Positions 45,000-56,804 of a DNA stretch of 64,000 nt are shown one piece after another. Position 1 is the first letter of the stretch; each line of letters opens with the position of its first letter. The position numbers and the translations under genes were made by a program. The stretch spans positions 25,304,052 to 25,368,051 of the forward strand of contig CM026565.1 in assembly GCA_015143295.1 (NCBI GenBank). The letters are read 5' to 3'. The stretch comes from Tetracentron sinense. Lineage: Eukaryota > Streptophyta > Magnoliopsida > Trochodendrales > Trochodendraceae. The notes beneath the pieces are model-generated. The model did no database searches. It saw only the letters and a list, made by a program, of their open reading frames with translations, and had not been told where the DNA came from.

Positions 45000-45445
45000 T
45001 TTGAAGTTTTGGGCCCTTGCTTGGGCCTAGACCGTGATCAAGGTTTTGAGGTCTTAAGGTTTAAGCCCTAAGGGCCTAGGGTTTACTAGGGCTTGGACTT
45101 GAGATTTTAGGCCTTAAGGGCCTAGGGTTTGATCCTAGACTAGGGTTTGCTAGGGTTTTGACTAGACTAGGCTGCTAGGGCTAGGCTTGGGTTTAGGCTA
45201 GGGCTAGGCTTAACTAGGGTTAGGTTAGGGTTACTCCTAGGGTTAGGTTCTAGGGTTTGGATAGGGCTTAACTAGGGTTAAAACCTAAGGTTAGGCTAGG
45301 GTTACACCTAGGGTTAGGTTCTAGGGTTACACCTAGGGTTTGCTTGGGGTGTATCTAAGTCCACTAGGGTTTGTCCTATGGTTAAGGGACTTTGACTGGG
45401 GATTAACCATGGTTAAGGGACTTAACCATGGTTAGCTAGGGGTTT
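45000..45445 (+). repeat. Degenerate TAGGGTT-rich array
   Basis: More than 25 occurrences of CTAGGGTT/TTAGG-type words in 450 bp (for example CTAGGGTTAGGTTAGGGTTA), all on one strand, ending with two copies of TTAACCATGGTTAAGGGAC. The composition is telomere-like (plant TTTAGGG) but the spacing is irregular. Confidence 0.6.
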
Positions 45446-45469
45446 AAGAATTGGGTGCTTACATATAAC

Positions 45470-45809
45470 ATAAACCTTTTTAACCTTGGTTAAGATTTAT
45501 TATCATAGGAGTTAAATTTTTTTAATAAAAACCAATGGTAGATGTATAAACCCTAGGGGTGAGTGAATCTTAACCACAGTTAATGGGTGTTCAAAGGGAC
45601 ATGTGTCAAGTAGGAGAGACACGCTCATTTTTTAAACACGATCACGTGTGTTAAAAAATAATCTCCATAATATAAAACTATAAAGTATATAAAAAATTAA
45701 TAATTTTATAGTAGTGATTAGCCCACCCCGCATTTAACTACATACATGATTAAATATCTTCCCATTTCATCCCCTTTAATTGCGGTTAAGCTTAACCAAC
45801 TTAAAGTAG

Positions 45810-45841
<32 letters not shown>

Positions 45842-45920
45842 TCTAGAAATTAAGGTTAAATGGATGAACCCTAGGGGTGAGTGAATCTAACCACAGTTAG
45901 TGGGTATTAAGAAGGTGAGC
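45470..45920. repeat. Inverted foldback modules and (TTA)n
   Basis: A reverse module at about 45525-45605 (GGTGAGTGAATCTTAACCAC ... GGACATGTG) follows a weak forward copy at 45478. A second pair lies at about 45775 and 45850-45915 around a (TTA)n microsatellite (45811-45841). Confidence 0.55.
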
Positions 45921-47370
45921 CAGAACTAATGAAGACCAGCATTTCGTTACTTAGTGAAAATGCGCGGAAAGTTAAGCATTTTCTTAATTTTATTTATATG
46001 ATGACTCTATCAAAAGGGAGGGTCATGTTTAATTTTCTTGTTTTTAGACTCTTTTTTGGAATGCAACATTAACGAATTTTATGACCACGATGGACCCAGT
46101 ACTCAAAAAAAAATTCTTAAGGGCTACATCCCGAACCCCCAATGCTCAATACCCCTATTTCATTCATTTTCTTGGCACATGTACTTCGAACCCCAAGGAA
46201 AAAATCCTGACTCCACCCCTGCACGTGACGAAATAGAGCATTTTCCACCTAACAATTGGAATAAGAGGAGTGTTTAGATTTGTGAATTGTGATTACTATG
46301 AAGATTCAGAATACGAAGGTTGATATGGACAAATTTGATCCTATAAACAATTTTGGTTTATAAGACTCCGTAAACACTGATACAATAAGATTTACACCAA
46401 GTGTCAAATAAAGAGACAAATAAATTGATTCAATTGCAGATGTCTAAGATTTGCTTGAACCTATTTATGTGCAAAACATGTTATGTTTTTTTTTTCACCT
46501 CTAATATCAAGACATGTGTCTCCTCTGATTGGATACAACACTCTTCATTCTCCCGTTATAGTGGTCGTTCGGCTTGCGAAGACACTCCGACAATCAAGTT
46601 AGCATCCCTTAAGCACAAGTGATATAGAGAGTAAGGTAATTAGAGAGAGAAAATGTCAATCCTTTCTCTTGCCCTGTAAATAAGGTTCATTGGCTTTGTT
46701 GCCATTCTCATTCCTTATTGGAATTGGAGTTTTTCCATGCACGTCTATCTATGTGATAGGGATTGTGGAGTATGTTTCCAATTTGGATTTGGTTGATAGT
46801 CTCTGTTTCCTACTTTGTAGGATATTATTGCAAATCTATCTGAGATTTTCAGGATTAATATAATTCACTCATGCTTGAGACTTTCTAAGATGGCTTGGAT
46901 AGTGGGATTGCAGCTCGGGAAATTTTAGCACATTCTGAATGAGCTTATTAGTCAAGTCGAATGGTAAGATCATGTGAACTGATTTTTATCCTTAGAAATG
47001 CCCCCTCTTGAGACTTTGGGAGCTGCCCGAGGTTCCAAGAAGCTCATACAACATCCTTATGGCTTTCAGTTGTACACATGTCTTCTGAACGGTCATTTCG
47101 TTCACTATAACATTTTGAAAAGCACGTGCAGTAAGTGTGTCATTTTAGCTCGTTCGAGGCTCATCACTGCTTCATGGAACGTAACAATTGGTGCTCTGTC
47201 TGCCTGGCTAACGTCATGAGACGTAAAGACAATCGTGCCCCAGTCGATGAGACTTGTACAGCTCAATGAGGGCTCTTGAGAAGAGCATGTGCCTTTCAAG
47301 GAGAGCGAGTTCATGAGTAATCACGTAAGGTAATCCGTTATTTTTACTCTTAGGGTTATAAGAAGAGTCT
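45921..47370. other. No gene seen; retroelement-like flank
   Basis: 46195-46225 (AATCCTGACTCCACCCCTGC) looks like a decayed hAT end. The rest is non-coding. 47378-47450 (CTAGATAGCTCTCGAGAAG...) matches 53722-53757, so the region belongs to a larger, older repeat unit. Confidence 0.35.
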
Positions 47371-47689
47371 TAGATTCTAGATAGCTCTCGAGAAGAGTCT
47401 GAATATAAAACTATTTCTACCTTGTAATCTCTATAATAGATGTAAAGTTTATTTGTATTGGCTTAAGTCCGATATCAACATGGTGTCAATGTAAGTATAG
47501 TGTCGTTGTTCCTCTGGTTGTTCAAGACTGGTGAAGATGAAGCTTCAAAGACTCAAGTGAAGTACATTCCGACTAAAGCTTCGCTCACACTCTTAGGATG
47601 GTAAGTTACCTAGATGCCTAGTGGTTACCTTAGGTGGAATTGACCTAGATAAATTTATCATATACCCTATGTGATTAAAAAAATGACCC

Positions 47690-48245
47690 AATTATGTTTA
47701 ATAGTCTTTTGGATAGCTGATTGGTGTTTGGAATGGGTTTTGTGCACAAAAGAACCAAAATTTGCACAAGCCATTCGAACGGGCTGCTAGCCGTTCGAAC
47801 GCTACAGAAAGGCCAGCCAGCCATTCGAACGACTCAATGGAATTCAATTCTAGTAGCTACCTAGCTGTCCGTTTAATACACTTTGTGTGCTCTGTGAAAG
47901 CATTTGGTTGGTGTGACCCAAAGTCGTCGAGGACAGAGATCGATCTTTGGAGATTGTGGTTGGAAACTTTGAGAGGCGTTGGCCGGTGAGGAACCAGAGT
48001 TGTTGTTGCAAAGACCGAACAAGGAGTTCGTGGACTTCAAGACAAGGAATTTGTACCGATGAACAGTGTTTGGTGTCCGGTTGTGTAAGGTTTGAGTTTT
48101 ATGTGTTGTGAATTGTGTGTCTTCTACTATTTCCGTACTTGATTGATTTGTTTACCATAACTCTGATTAATAACTTATTAAAATTAAAATTGGTAAATAT
48201 TGCTAGGAAGACCTATTCACCCCCTCCCCTCTAGGTCAAAGGAAT
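47690..48245 (+). mobile_element. LTR-like fragment, Ty1/copia (SIRE/Maximus-like)
   Basis: Contains three CATTCGAACG/CGTTCGAACG words (47773-47831) and ends with CCTATTCACCCCCTCCCCTCTAGGTC-type sequence (about 48215-48238), the usual surroundings of the LTR end in large plant copia elements. No internal region follows directly. It is a fragment and old. Confidence 0.4.
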
Positions 48246-48302
48246 CATTGAACGGGGATATTTTAATAGAAATTCTTAAATTGTCTTTTTGAACACAAGT
48301 CA

Positions 48303-48824
48303 TGTTGGGAATATATAATTCTAAATATAGGGAAATGGATGATAGAGAATTTATGGACTCCAAGGCTCGAATAAGAATACGATATCTTTAAAACGTAATT
48401 CACCCCTATCCGGTAAGAACCACGAGTGCACAATAGGTTGTGGGGAAGAACATTTCCAGGATACAATGAAGTCCAACTCTCTGTTGTTGCCCTTAAATTA
48501 TGCAGAGTCCAATTACAATCCGAACACTTTTGAGTAGAAAATTGATATGCCAAGATTTCTCCCAAAAAACAAATTTTCTTTTCTCTGAGAATTAAAAAAC
48601 TGTTATCTCTTTTTTGGGATCACAAGTCCTCTATTGAAAATCATTTCATGACTGTTGGAATAATCACAAAGGTTGATGATTGAAAAGGCACAAAAGTTGG
48701 TTATTGCAGAATTTAGAAAACCAATGTAACTTCTAATAGTTACAATAAATCGAGAAATGCTACAAATTCTTCCTAAAATAGTAGATAGAAATTACATAAA
48801 TTTTGTAATACTTTATTTCTAACA
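48303..48824 (-). repeat. Copia LTR (3' LTR)
   Basis: Plus-strand start TGTTGGGAATATATAATTC and end TTATTTCTAACA. Aligns with 53111-53620 over its full length. Confidence 0.9.
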
Positions 48825-49224
48825 ATCCCCCACTATTACAAAATTAATGTATAATATGAAACGAAGTTTTACAAATGACATATCAAAAGAAATTAAATAC
48901 ATAAATGAATGTGTCTTTTGGACTTGAACCTTCACATAGTATGAATGCATCAAAGCTATGTCAAGATGTACGGTGAACAAAAGTCTTGAATTGAGGACCC
49001 TTACTAGTCAAATACATCACATATACTTAATTTCTAAGTGTTCTCCTTAAACCTACACATATTGGCCTTGTGCATATATCCCAGTTTCTTGAGTGCTCTA
49101 GGGATTGTCTAATTCTCATAGAAAGCGGTCTCACTTTCACACTCATATAGGTAAGCCATCAAAGGTGATCCTACTTATAATCTTCACCCCAACTTACATA
49201 AGTTTATAGACTTATTAAGGATTA

Positions 49225-49655
49225 ATATTCATCCTCTTATCAGTGCAGGAACCAACACTAGATTATATTTTTTTTGAAATGAGGTGTGAATGAATTTATA
49301 TCATTTTTTGAAATTATCTAGTGTTATCATTTAATCACCTATCGACTTGTTTGTACCCATTAAACTTAGTCTATAATTTAAGAATCTAGGTTGGGTTCCC
49401 ATCATAGGTGATTGTCTATTTAATAGACTTTAACCCCATTCTTAATATTCATCCTCTTATCAGTGCAGGAACCAACACTAGATTATATTTTTTTTGAAAT
49501 GAGGTATGAATGAATTTATATCAATTTTCGAAATTATCTAGTGTTATCACTCTATCGACTTGTTTGTACCCATTAAACTTAGCTTATAATTTAAGAATCT
49601 AGGTTGGGTTCCCATCATAGGTGATTGTCTATTTAATAGACTTTAACCCCATTCC
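49225..49655. repeat. About 215-bp tandem duplication inside the copia interior
   Basis: TAATATTCATCCTCTTATCA through GACTTTAACCCCATTC occurs at about 49225-49441 and again at about 49443-49655 with few differences, so it duplicated after insertion. Confidence 0.85.
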
Positions 49656-52600
49656 TTAGATGTTTTATTAATTAATCATTTCTCTCGTAAGGCCTTTTGT
49701 CAATGGATCCACTAGATTTTGAATTGATTTCACATATTCAATTGTAATTACTCTATGCTTGAGCAATTGTTTTACATAATTGTGTCTAAGACTAATATAC
49801 CTAGACTTCCATTGTAAGTCACTTTTTTAGCTCTCTGCAATGTAGTTTCACTATCACAATAGATTGTTATAGAAGTAGGCTTTTTTCAAATGGGCATATC
49901 TACCAACAAATTCTTAAGTCACTCTAGTTCTTTACATGTTGCTACTAAAGCAATGAATTCAGACTCCATCGTTGAGTGAGAAATATAAATTTGCTTCTTT
50001 GCCCCCCATGAGATTGTAGCGCCACCTATGGTAAAAATCCAACCTGTTGTTGATTTATAAGTTAACTCTACACTATTCCAACTTGCATTGCTATATCATT
50101 CTAATACAATGGGATATCTTTGGTAGTGTAAGCCATAATTAATAGTTCCCTTCAAGTATAAGAACTGTAGATATAACATTCTAATGTTCTTGTCCTGGAT
50201 TACTGGTAAATCAACTTAGCATTCCTATTGCAAATGCAATGTCCGGTCTAGTGCAATACATAGCATACATTAGACTCCCTATCACACTAGCGTACTCTAG
50301 TTGTGATTTACTTCTACCAGTGTTTTTCATTAACTTGATACTAGGATCATATCGTGTGGAAATTGGTTTACGATCAAAATGATCATACTTCTTAAGTACT
50401 CTGTCAATGTAATGAGATTGAGACAGTGCTAGTCCATTAGCACTTCTTGCAATCTTAATCTCTAAGATTATATCAGCCTCACCCATATCCTTCATATCAA
50501 ATTTAAATGATAGAAACTCCTTAGTTTCCTCCACAAGTACAACACTAGTGCCAAAGATTAATATATCATCGACATACAAACAAATAATAACACTTATATT
50601 ATCATTGAATTTGAAATATACAGATTTATCACTAATTTTAAAACCATAAGATAACATCATTTGGTCGAATTTCTCATGTCACTGCTTTGGTACTTGCTTC
50701 AGACCATAAAGAGATTTGACTAATTTACAAACTATCTTTTATTGACCCGGTAGAACAAACCCTTCAAGTTGTTCCATATAAATCTCTTCATTTAGATTAC
50801 CATTAAGGAATGCAGTTTTAACATCCATTTAGTGCACCACTAGATGGCTAATCGAAGCTAGAGAAATTAAAATTCTTATGGTTGATATCCGTGCAACAGG
50901 TGCATAAGTGTCAAAATAATTTATGCCATTTTTTTGTCTATAACCTTTAGCAACTAATCTGGCCTTAAATTTATTTATAGATTCATCGGCATTTAGTTTC
51001 TTTCTAAATAACCATTTACATCATATTGTCTTTGATCCTAGAGGTAGATCAACTAGTTCCCAAGTGTGATTGAAAACTATTGACTTCATTTCATCTTTAA
51101 TTGTTTCCTTCCAAAAGGAAACATCTTGAGATGACATAGCTTCCTCATAAGATGAGGGATCACCTTCTATAATGAGAATTAATTTGGTTTTCATTTTCAC
51201 CTCATTTTTTTCTCCTTTTACAAGGTAGACAAGAAAATATGGCCTAAAAGATGTGTCTTTTTTTGGTCTTTTGCTTCCCCTTGGTTTAGAATCAATAGTG
51301 GTATTATCATGCTGAATTTTATTATAATTAGAGTCATGATAATTAAATTGATTATCATTATCCACCAAAGTTGATTTATTCAAATTTTCAAAGAATTCAA
51401 TACCTCTAGATTCAAATATCTCATTTGTATTAAGATCAAAAAATTTATATGTCAAATTTTTATTTGAATAATCAATGAAAACACATTTATATGTTTTAGC
51501 ACCCAACTTAGGCCTCTTGAGATCTGGTTTTCTAACATAAGCTAGACACCCCCACACCTTGAGACGATTCAAATATGGTGGTTGATTAAACCAAAACTTA
51601 TAAGGGGTTTTATCCAATTTCTTATGAGGTACTCTATTCAAAATATAACATGCAAACACCATAGCTTCACCCCCAAAGATTCAAAGGTAAATCGGAACTG
51701 ATTAGCATAGAATTTGTCATTGAATTTAGATATTAAACCTAGATTAGCCATGTATTTTATGGAACCACAATTTACATGTCCTAATCTACAATGCCACAAA
51801 TTTAATGACTCAATAATATGAACAGAAGAATAATCATTTATTAAATTTAATTTGATCATCCCATTACAAGAATAACATTTCCCAATAAACATATCATTCT
51901 TGGATAAGATAAACTTATTCAACTCAAATACCATTTTAAATCATCTCTTATTGGGAAGATCACCGGATACAAGATTCTTATTCATGTCGGGAACATGATG
52001 GACATTAACAAGTGTTAGATTCTTTCCGGATGTGAATTTGAGGTCGATGGTGCCTTTTTCGACTACTTTGGTGCAAAATTTGTTCCCCGTCTTTACTTCA
52101 TTTTCATCACCAACCGTTTCGTAAGTCTTGAAGAAACTTCAATCTCTTGAAATATGAATGGTTGCTCCTATGTCAAGCCACCAACCGCTCTCATTTCCAA
52201 CAATGTTGACTTCAGTCACCATCGGAATGAGATTTTCCTTAGCCGCATTTGCTTGAGCTTTCTCTTGCTTCTTTCTATGACAACAGTCATGAGAATAATG
52301 GCCGGGTTTGCCACAAAGTAGCAAGTACCTTTTTTTCTTTCCATCGGGTTCAGATTTCTTCTTGAACTTCTTGTCCTTATTAGGAGGTACTTTAAATTTT
52401 GATTTTCCAATCCCACCTTCAACAAGGTTTGTCTTTTTAGTCATTTCTAATTGCTCATCTTTCTTATCTCGATTCCTTGAATCTTCTTCGATTCGAAGAT
52501 GACATTGGAGAGACTCTAAAGTATGTTTCTTTTCATCATGCTTTAATTTTTCTAAAAGTCTTTCCATGATGAAGGCAATTTCACAACTATGAAGTCCTCC

Positions 52601-53110
52601 ACAAGATCAATTCCAGCAGGCTTAAGATCACTAAAATAAGTAGAAGTTCATGCACTTGTACAAGAACCGGCTTATCATTAGTCATCTTGAAATCAATATA
52701 GTTACCACTTCAAAATTTCTGATTACTTGCCTCTTCGATTTTGTACTTATTTTTAAGGCTTTTCCATAGCTCTTTTGCTGATTTGATCGTCCTATAGGCA
52801 TCATAGATTGAGTTAGACAACGCATTCAGAATATGACCCTTACATAGGAGGAAGTCATCCTCCTTCCTTTTTCGCCACTTCTCTTTTATTTCCACACTGT
52901 CTCCAGGATTTGCAATAGGTATGGGTTCAAGGTCATCTTCTAGTATGTAGGCAATCTTCAATGTCATCAAAAAGAACAAGACCTTTGGTTGCTATCACAT
53001 GAAGTTTTGCCCGTCGAAGCGATCCAAGCGAACCAAGTCTTGATCCATCACTTGAACTGAGTGAACAATGGATGCAACTGATGTCTCCATATCAGAATTA
53101 TATTTTAAAC

Positions 53111-53620
53111 TATTAGGAAAATAAAATTCTAAACAAGGGAAAATTGAGGATAGAGAATTTATGGACTCCAAGGCTCGAATAAGAATACGATATCTTTAAA
53201 ACATAATCCACCCCTATCTGGTAAGAACCACGAGTGCACAATAAGTTGTGGGGAAGAACGTTTTCAAGATACAATGAAGTCCAACTCTCTATTGTTGCCC
53301 TAAAATTACGCACAATCCAATTGAAACTCGAACACTTTTGAGTAGAAAATTGATATGCCAAGATTTCTTCTAAAAATTCTCTGAGAATTTAAAAACTATT
53401 ATGTCTTTTCTAGAATCACAAGTCCTCTATTTATAAATCATTTCATAAATGTTGGAACAGTCACAAAGGCTAATGATTGAAAAGGCACAAAAGTTGGTTA
53501 CTACAGAATTTAGAAAACCAATGTAACTTCTAACCGTTACAACAAATCAAGAATGCTAAAAATTCTTCATAAAACAGTAAATAAAAATTACATATATTTT
53601 GTAATATTTTATTTCTAACA
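53111..53620 (-). repeat. Copia LTR (5' LTR)
   Basis: Partner of 48303-48824, ending TTATTTCTAACA directly before AGTCA. Confidence 0.9.
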
Positions 53621-53629
53621 AGTCACTCA

Positions 53630-53725
53630 TTTAACATGTTTTTTCTTTTTTCTTTTGTAACGAAAGATGTCCCAAACCCTTCGACTCAAGGACTAGACCC
53701 TTCGAAGCAAGGACTAGTCCATTTC
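53630..53725 (-). mobile_element. SINE fragment (minus)
   Basis: A T-rich tract (A tail on minus) followed by GATGTCCCAAACCCTTCGAC and two CAAGGACTAG words. The same neighbourhood (GAACACAAGTCACTCATTT then T run) precedes the fuller copy at 55204. Confidence 0.4.
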
Positions 53726-54230
53726 TAGATAGCTCTCGAAAAGAATCTGATTATAAAAACTAGTAGGCAACACGTGCGATGCACGTGAGAGAGAATGAAA
53801 GAAGAGAGAGACTGGGAAGAGGGATCCTAGTGAGAGCATTTGAAAAACAATTAAGGAATATTGTGGGTATAAAAACTTGAGGGACATTTTGGATATCCCC
53901 TATAAAAAAATTATGAGGGCATATTGGTTATAAAAATATGACGTAAGAACATTTTGAGACTCAAAAAGATTTAGGGGCATTTTGGGTAAAGCAAAGAAAG
54001 GGGGTGGGCGGGGCATTGGCGAGACGTTTTTCTTTAGAAACGGTTAGTTTGTTAATTGTGGTTAAGATTCACTAAGCTTTTACAAAAAAAAAAAATTGCA
54101 CCTTTTAAATATAGTAAATAAAGGTTAAGGACACATGTTGACTTATAAGTGCGATTGAACTCAGATAGATTTTAATCACAATTGACTGTAATCCAATTTT
54201 AAGAAAGAGCAGAGGAAGAAGACTTAGTAG

Positions 54231-54410
54231 ACACACCAGGGCTTTGTCCCAGTGGTAGTGTATCCCCTGCTTTGGGGGGGAGGTTCCAGGTTCCACTCCC
54301 GAGAAGGTGAGAGTTTGTATATACTCTCCACCTACCCACTAACTGAACAGACGCTAACACCTAACCGGCGTTGCGGCAGAAACATATATCTCATACCAAA
54401 AAAAAAAAAA
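54231..54410 (+). mobile_element. tRNA-derived SINE, complete
   Basis: Box A-like TGTCCCAGTGGTAGTGTATC and box B-like AGGTTCCACTCCC lie at the 5' side. The element ends in an A run at about 54398-54410. The target duplication GACTTAGTRG stands on both sides (54221-54230 and 54411-54420). Confidence 0.75.
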
Positions 54411-54444
54411 GACTTAGTGGGATTACCCAAAAAAAAAAAGACAG

Positions 54445-54830
54445 GATTCTCTCAAGTTCAAACCGGGGAGAATCTCTCCGGTTTGAACCCCTAAAGGTCA
54501 CCATGTGTCTCCTTTGACACCCCTTAACCATGGGTAAGGTTCACCCACCCCTAGGGTTCACTCACCCATCCTTGGATTTTTTTATTTATTTATTTTTTAT
54601 ATTAATTATTATTTTTTAAATTAAAAAAACTATTTTTAGAGTTTTTTAACATTAAAAACTGTTTTTTAATTTTGAAAAAAGAATTAATATTTTTTAAAAA
54701 AAAAACAAGGATGGATGGGTGAACCCTAGGGGTGGGTGAACCTTACCCATGGTTAAGGGGTGTCAAAGGAGACACGTAGCGACCTCTAGGGGTTGAAACT
54801 GGAGAGATTCTCCCCAGTTTGACTGTAGCT
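54445..54830. repeat. Hairpin-bordered inverted module pair, element 3
   Basis: Left border stem TTCAAACCGG ... CCGGTTTGAA (54457-54487). Forward module 54500-54580 with CTTAACCATGGGTAAGG, AT-rich centre, reverse module 54705-54775 with CTTACCCATGGTTAAGG, and right border stem AAACTGG ... CCAGTTT (54796-54820). The arms as a whole are inverted copies over about 130 bp. Confidence 0.75.
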
Positions 54831-55203
54831 TCGCCTGTGGTGTTGTTACCTTAACAAACAAACAAAAAAACGAAGACTTAGTGGACCCAACTTTTGCACA
54901 TAAGAGAGAGGGAGGGTAAAGGGAGGAGAGAGAGTGGGTAAGTGATGAAAAGTAATGAAATGAAGGACATTGATTGGGATGTGGGGAGAGAGAAAGTAAT
55001 GATGAAATGACAAAATCATCCTTCAAATAATTTTAGTATTTTGTAAACTTTTGTTTACACCTTTTTTTTTTTCATTATAGAAATTTACTTAACGTTTTGC
55101 ACGGAGGCATCCGCTTTATAATAGTAGAGATGTATGTACCTAGTAATCTCTAATAATAGAAACCCTTAAATTGTCGTTTTTTGAACACAAGTCACTCATT
55201 TGA

Positions 55204-55390
55204 CTGTTCTTTTTTTTTCCTTTTTTTTATATTATTATTATTATTTTTATAAAGGAGGTCTCAGATCATTCTAGGCAAGAACTAGTTCATTTAGATATCC
55301 ACACCAACCCACTAGGAGTTAGACACACAACCACATGGAGCAAACCCGATGCTAGCCAACTGCACCAAGCCCTAGTGGGTTGACGTGTTA
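55204..55390 (-). mobile_element. tRNA-derived SINE (minus)
   Basis: On the minus strand: box A-like TTGGTGCAGTTGGCTAGCATC region, box B-like GTGTGTCTAACTCC, body to about 55260, then a long A/T tail (T run on plus, 55204-55250). Same family as 44665-44830. Confidence 0.55.
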
Positions 55391-56207
55391 TTCTTTCTCT
55401 GCATTTTTGCATTTCCATCAACCCTGCCATCGCGCTTGTGATCGATTGGGTTAGCTCATTAAGTGTTTGTACCCGAACCGTCTATTAGATAATCAAGTCT
55501 GGTTCAACCCCCAACTACCCATATCCAGACCATTTACAGCCGTAGCCCAACCTGTAGCCAACCAGACCTGTAGCCAACCCTAACTTGTCCTCCATGGACG
55601 AACATGCTGTCGCAGCTGTAATCAAAACACTGAAAGTGAAAGGAAAGCTTTGAACAACTCTGATGCTTCTAATTAAATTAGACGGGGCCCCAAATCGACG
55701 TTAATGCAATTTAATATAATAGGACCACGGTTATCTGATCCTGGGCTTGACTGAACAGAGAATCCTCTCTAGCCTTTATTTAGCTATCACATCAGAGGCT
55801 CGTGACATTCGGTTCGGGTTCCAATGGTCGGCCGTAAATTACGGTTATTCCATGCCCCGCATGAATTATATATAGTATCGTACATGGTCAATGTTTCTGA
55901 TGTCAAATACACATTGAAGCCTTTTCTTAATTTGGTTTCAGATGAGAAATTTGAGGGAAAGAGATGTTAGGTTGACAAATGATATGAGGAGGGATAATGT
56001 AGCGCGTAAGGAAGTCTGCAAGGGACTAGAGTTTGGTGAGAAAAGGAAATAGGGTTAGTGAACCCGAGTTGTATCGTCTAAAAACTAATGTCAGATTATT
56101 TATCTTAGATATGAGTGAATCTTAATGATAGCTAATGGATGTCAAAGAGGGCATGTGGCGAGCTTGAGATGTGTATACTACTCAAACGAATATGCAATGC
56201 ATGCTAT
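55391..56207. other. No gene seen; one foldback module
   Basis: Intergenic. A diverged reverse module (GAGTGAATCTTAATGATAGC ... GGGCATGTGGCG) lies at about 56085-56160. Confidence 0.35.
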
Positions 56208-56497
56208 CAAGGGCAGAGATAGGATTCTCTTGCAGGGCTGGAGCCATGATTCTCTTGCAGGGGCAAAAAAATTGGGATCGAGGCATAGCACCGAATTGTT
56301 TTTTAAGGGCTAAGTTCATGGGTGATCACATCCGTTTGTAAGGAATATACTTTTTCTCGAAAGTTTAAGAGAGGCTAAGCCCCCGGCTCTGCTCCTTTCC
56401 CATGCTACACCCCTATTAGCACTATATAAGAAAGTGTTTTTTTCCCAAAATTTCAGGGGGGGCTTCAGCCCCCTAGCCCCATGTGGTTCCGCCCCTG
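56208..56497. mobile_element. hAT-type MITE, CAGGGGCGGA end type
   Basis: Left CAAGGGCAGAGATAGGATTC and right (reverse complement CAGGGGCGGAACCACATGGG) ends. The 8-bp flanks CATGCTAT and CATGCAAT match at seven of eight. GATTCTCTTGCAGGG is partly duplicated near the left end. Confidence 0.65.
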
Positions 56498-56804
56498 CAT
56501 GCAATAACTCTTTTAGTTAAAATGCCTTCCCACGCATCATGCAAAGAGTGGTGTGGTGCCCAAGTATGAATCTCGGGCATCTGCCAGAGAAAATCTGTTG
56601 CCTTGTCTCTCAGGAGTCAAGTCCTATTCTATATCTCTGTAGATCATGCTAAGGAGTAAGGAGAGGGGTGGGTATCGAGCCGAGCATTTTCTTGTTTTAA
56701 GGGTGTTCAAGCTGGGTTCGGCTGGTTTATAAATGGGGAAATTGAGCTCAAGCTTAATTAAATTAAATATATATATACACACATGAGCCGAGTTAGGTGT
56801 CAAC

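Larger units (their letters stand above)
48303..53620 (-). mobile_element. Ty1/copia retrotransposon fossil with both LTRs
   Basis: LTRs 48303-48824 and 53111-53620 enclose a minus-strand interior. The target duplication AGTCA is perfect (48298-48302 and 53621-53625), and a purine tract AGTGGGGGAT abuts the 3' LTR. Order from the 5' side: gag (about 53030-52240), zinc knuckle with CGKPGHYSHDC (about 52310), protease (GWWLDIGAT, about 52160), pre-integrase and integrase (51934-51021), reverse transcriptase with YVDD (about 50580), RNase H region (to about 49700). This gag-PR-INT-RT-RH order defines Ty1/copia. It is broken, with many breaks spread over the interior, and the LTRs have drifted to clearly below 90% identity by eye, so it is old. 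Confidence 0.92.
53760..55130 (-). mobile_element. Helitron with nested SINE and foldback
   Basis: Minus orientation: 5' end TCTCTACTATTATAAAGCGG at 55130 after an A. The 3' end has hairpin CACGTGCATCGCACGTG then TTGCCTACTAG at 53760 before T. The flanks match a paralogous site at 47378-47450 that lacks the insertion, which supports the boundaries. Inside are a SINE (54231-54410) and a foldback element (about 54445-54825). No Rep/helicase. Confidence 0.7.

Noticed and set aside
48263-48565. 100-codon open frame and its relative at 53113-53361
   Set aside because: Both lie within the two copia LTRs; they are shared because the LTRs are, not because of a gene.
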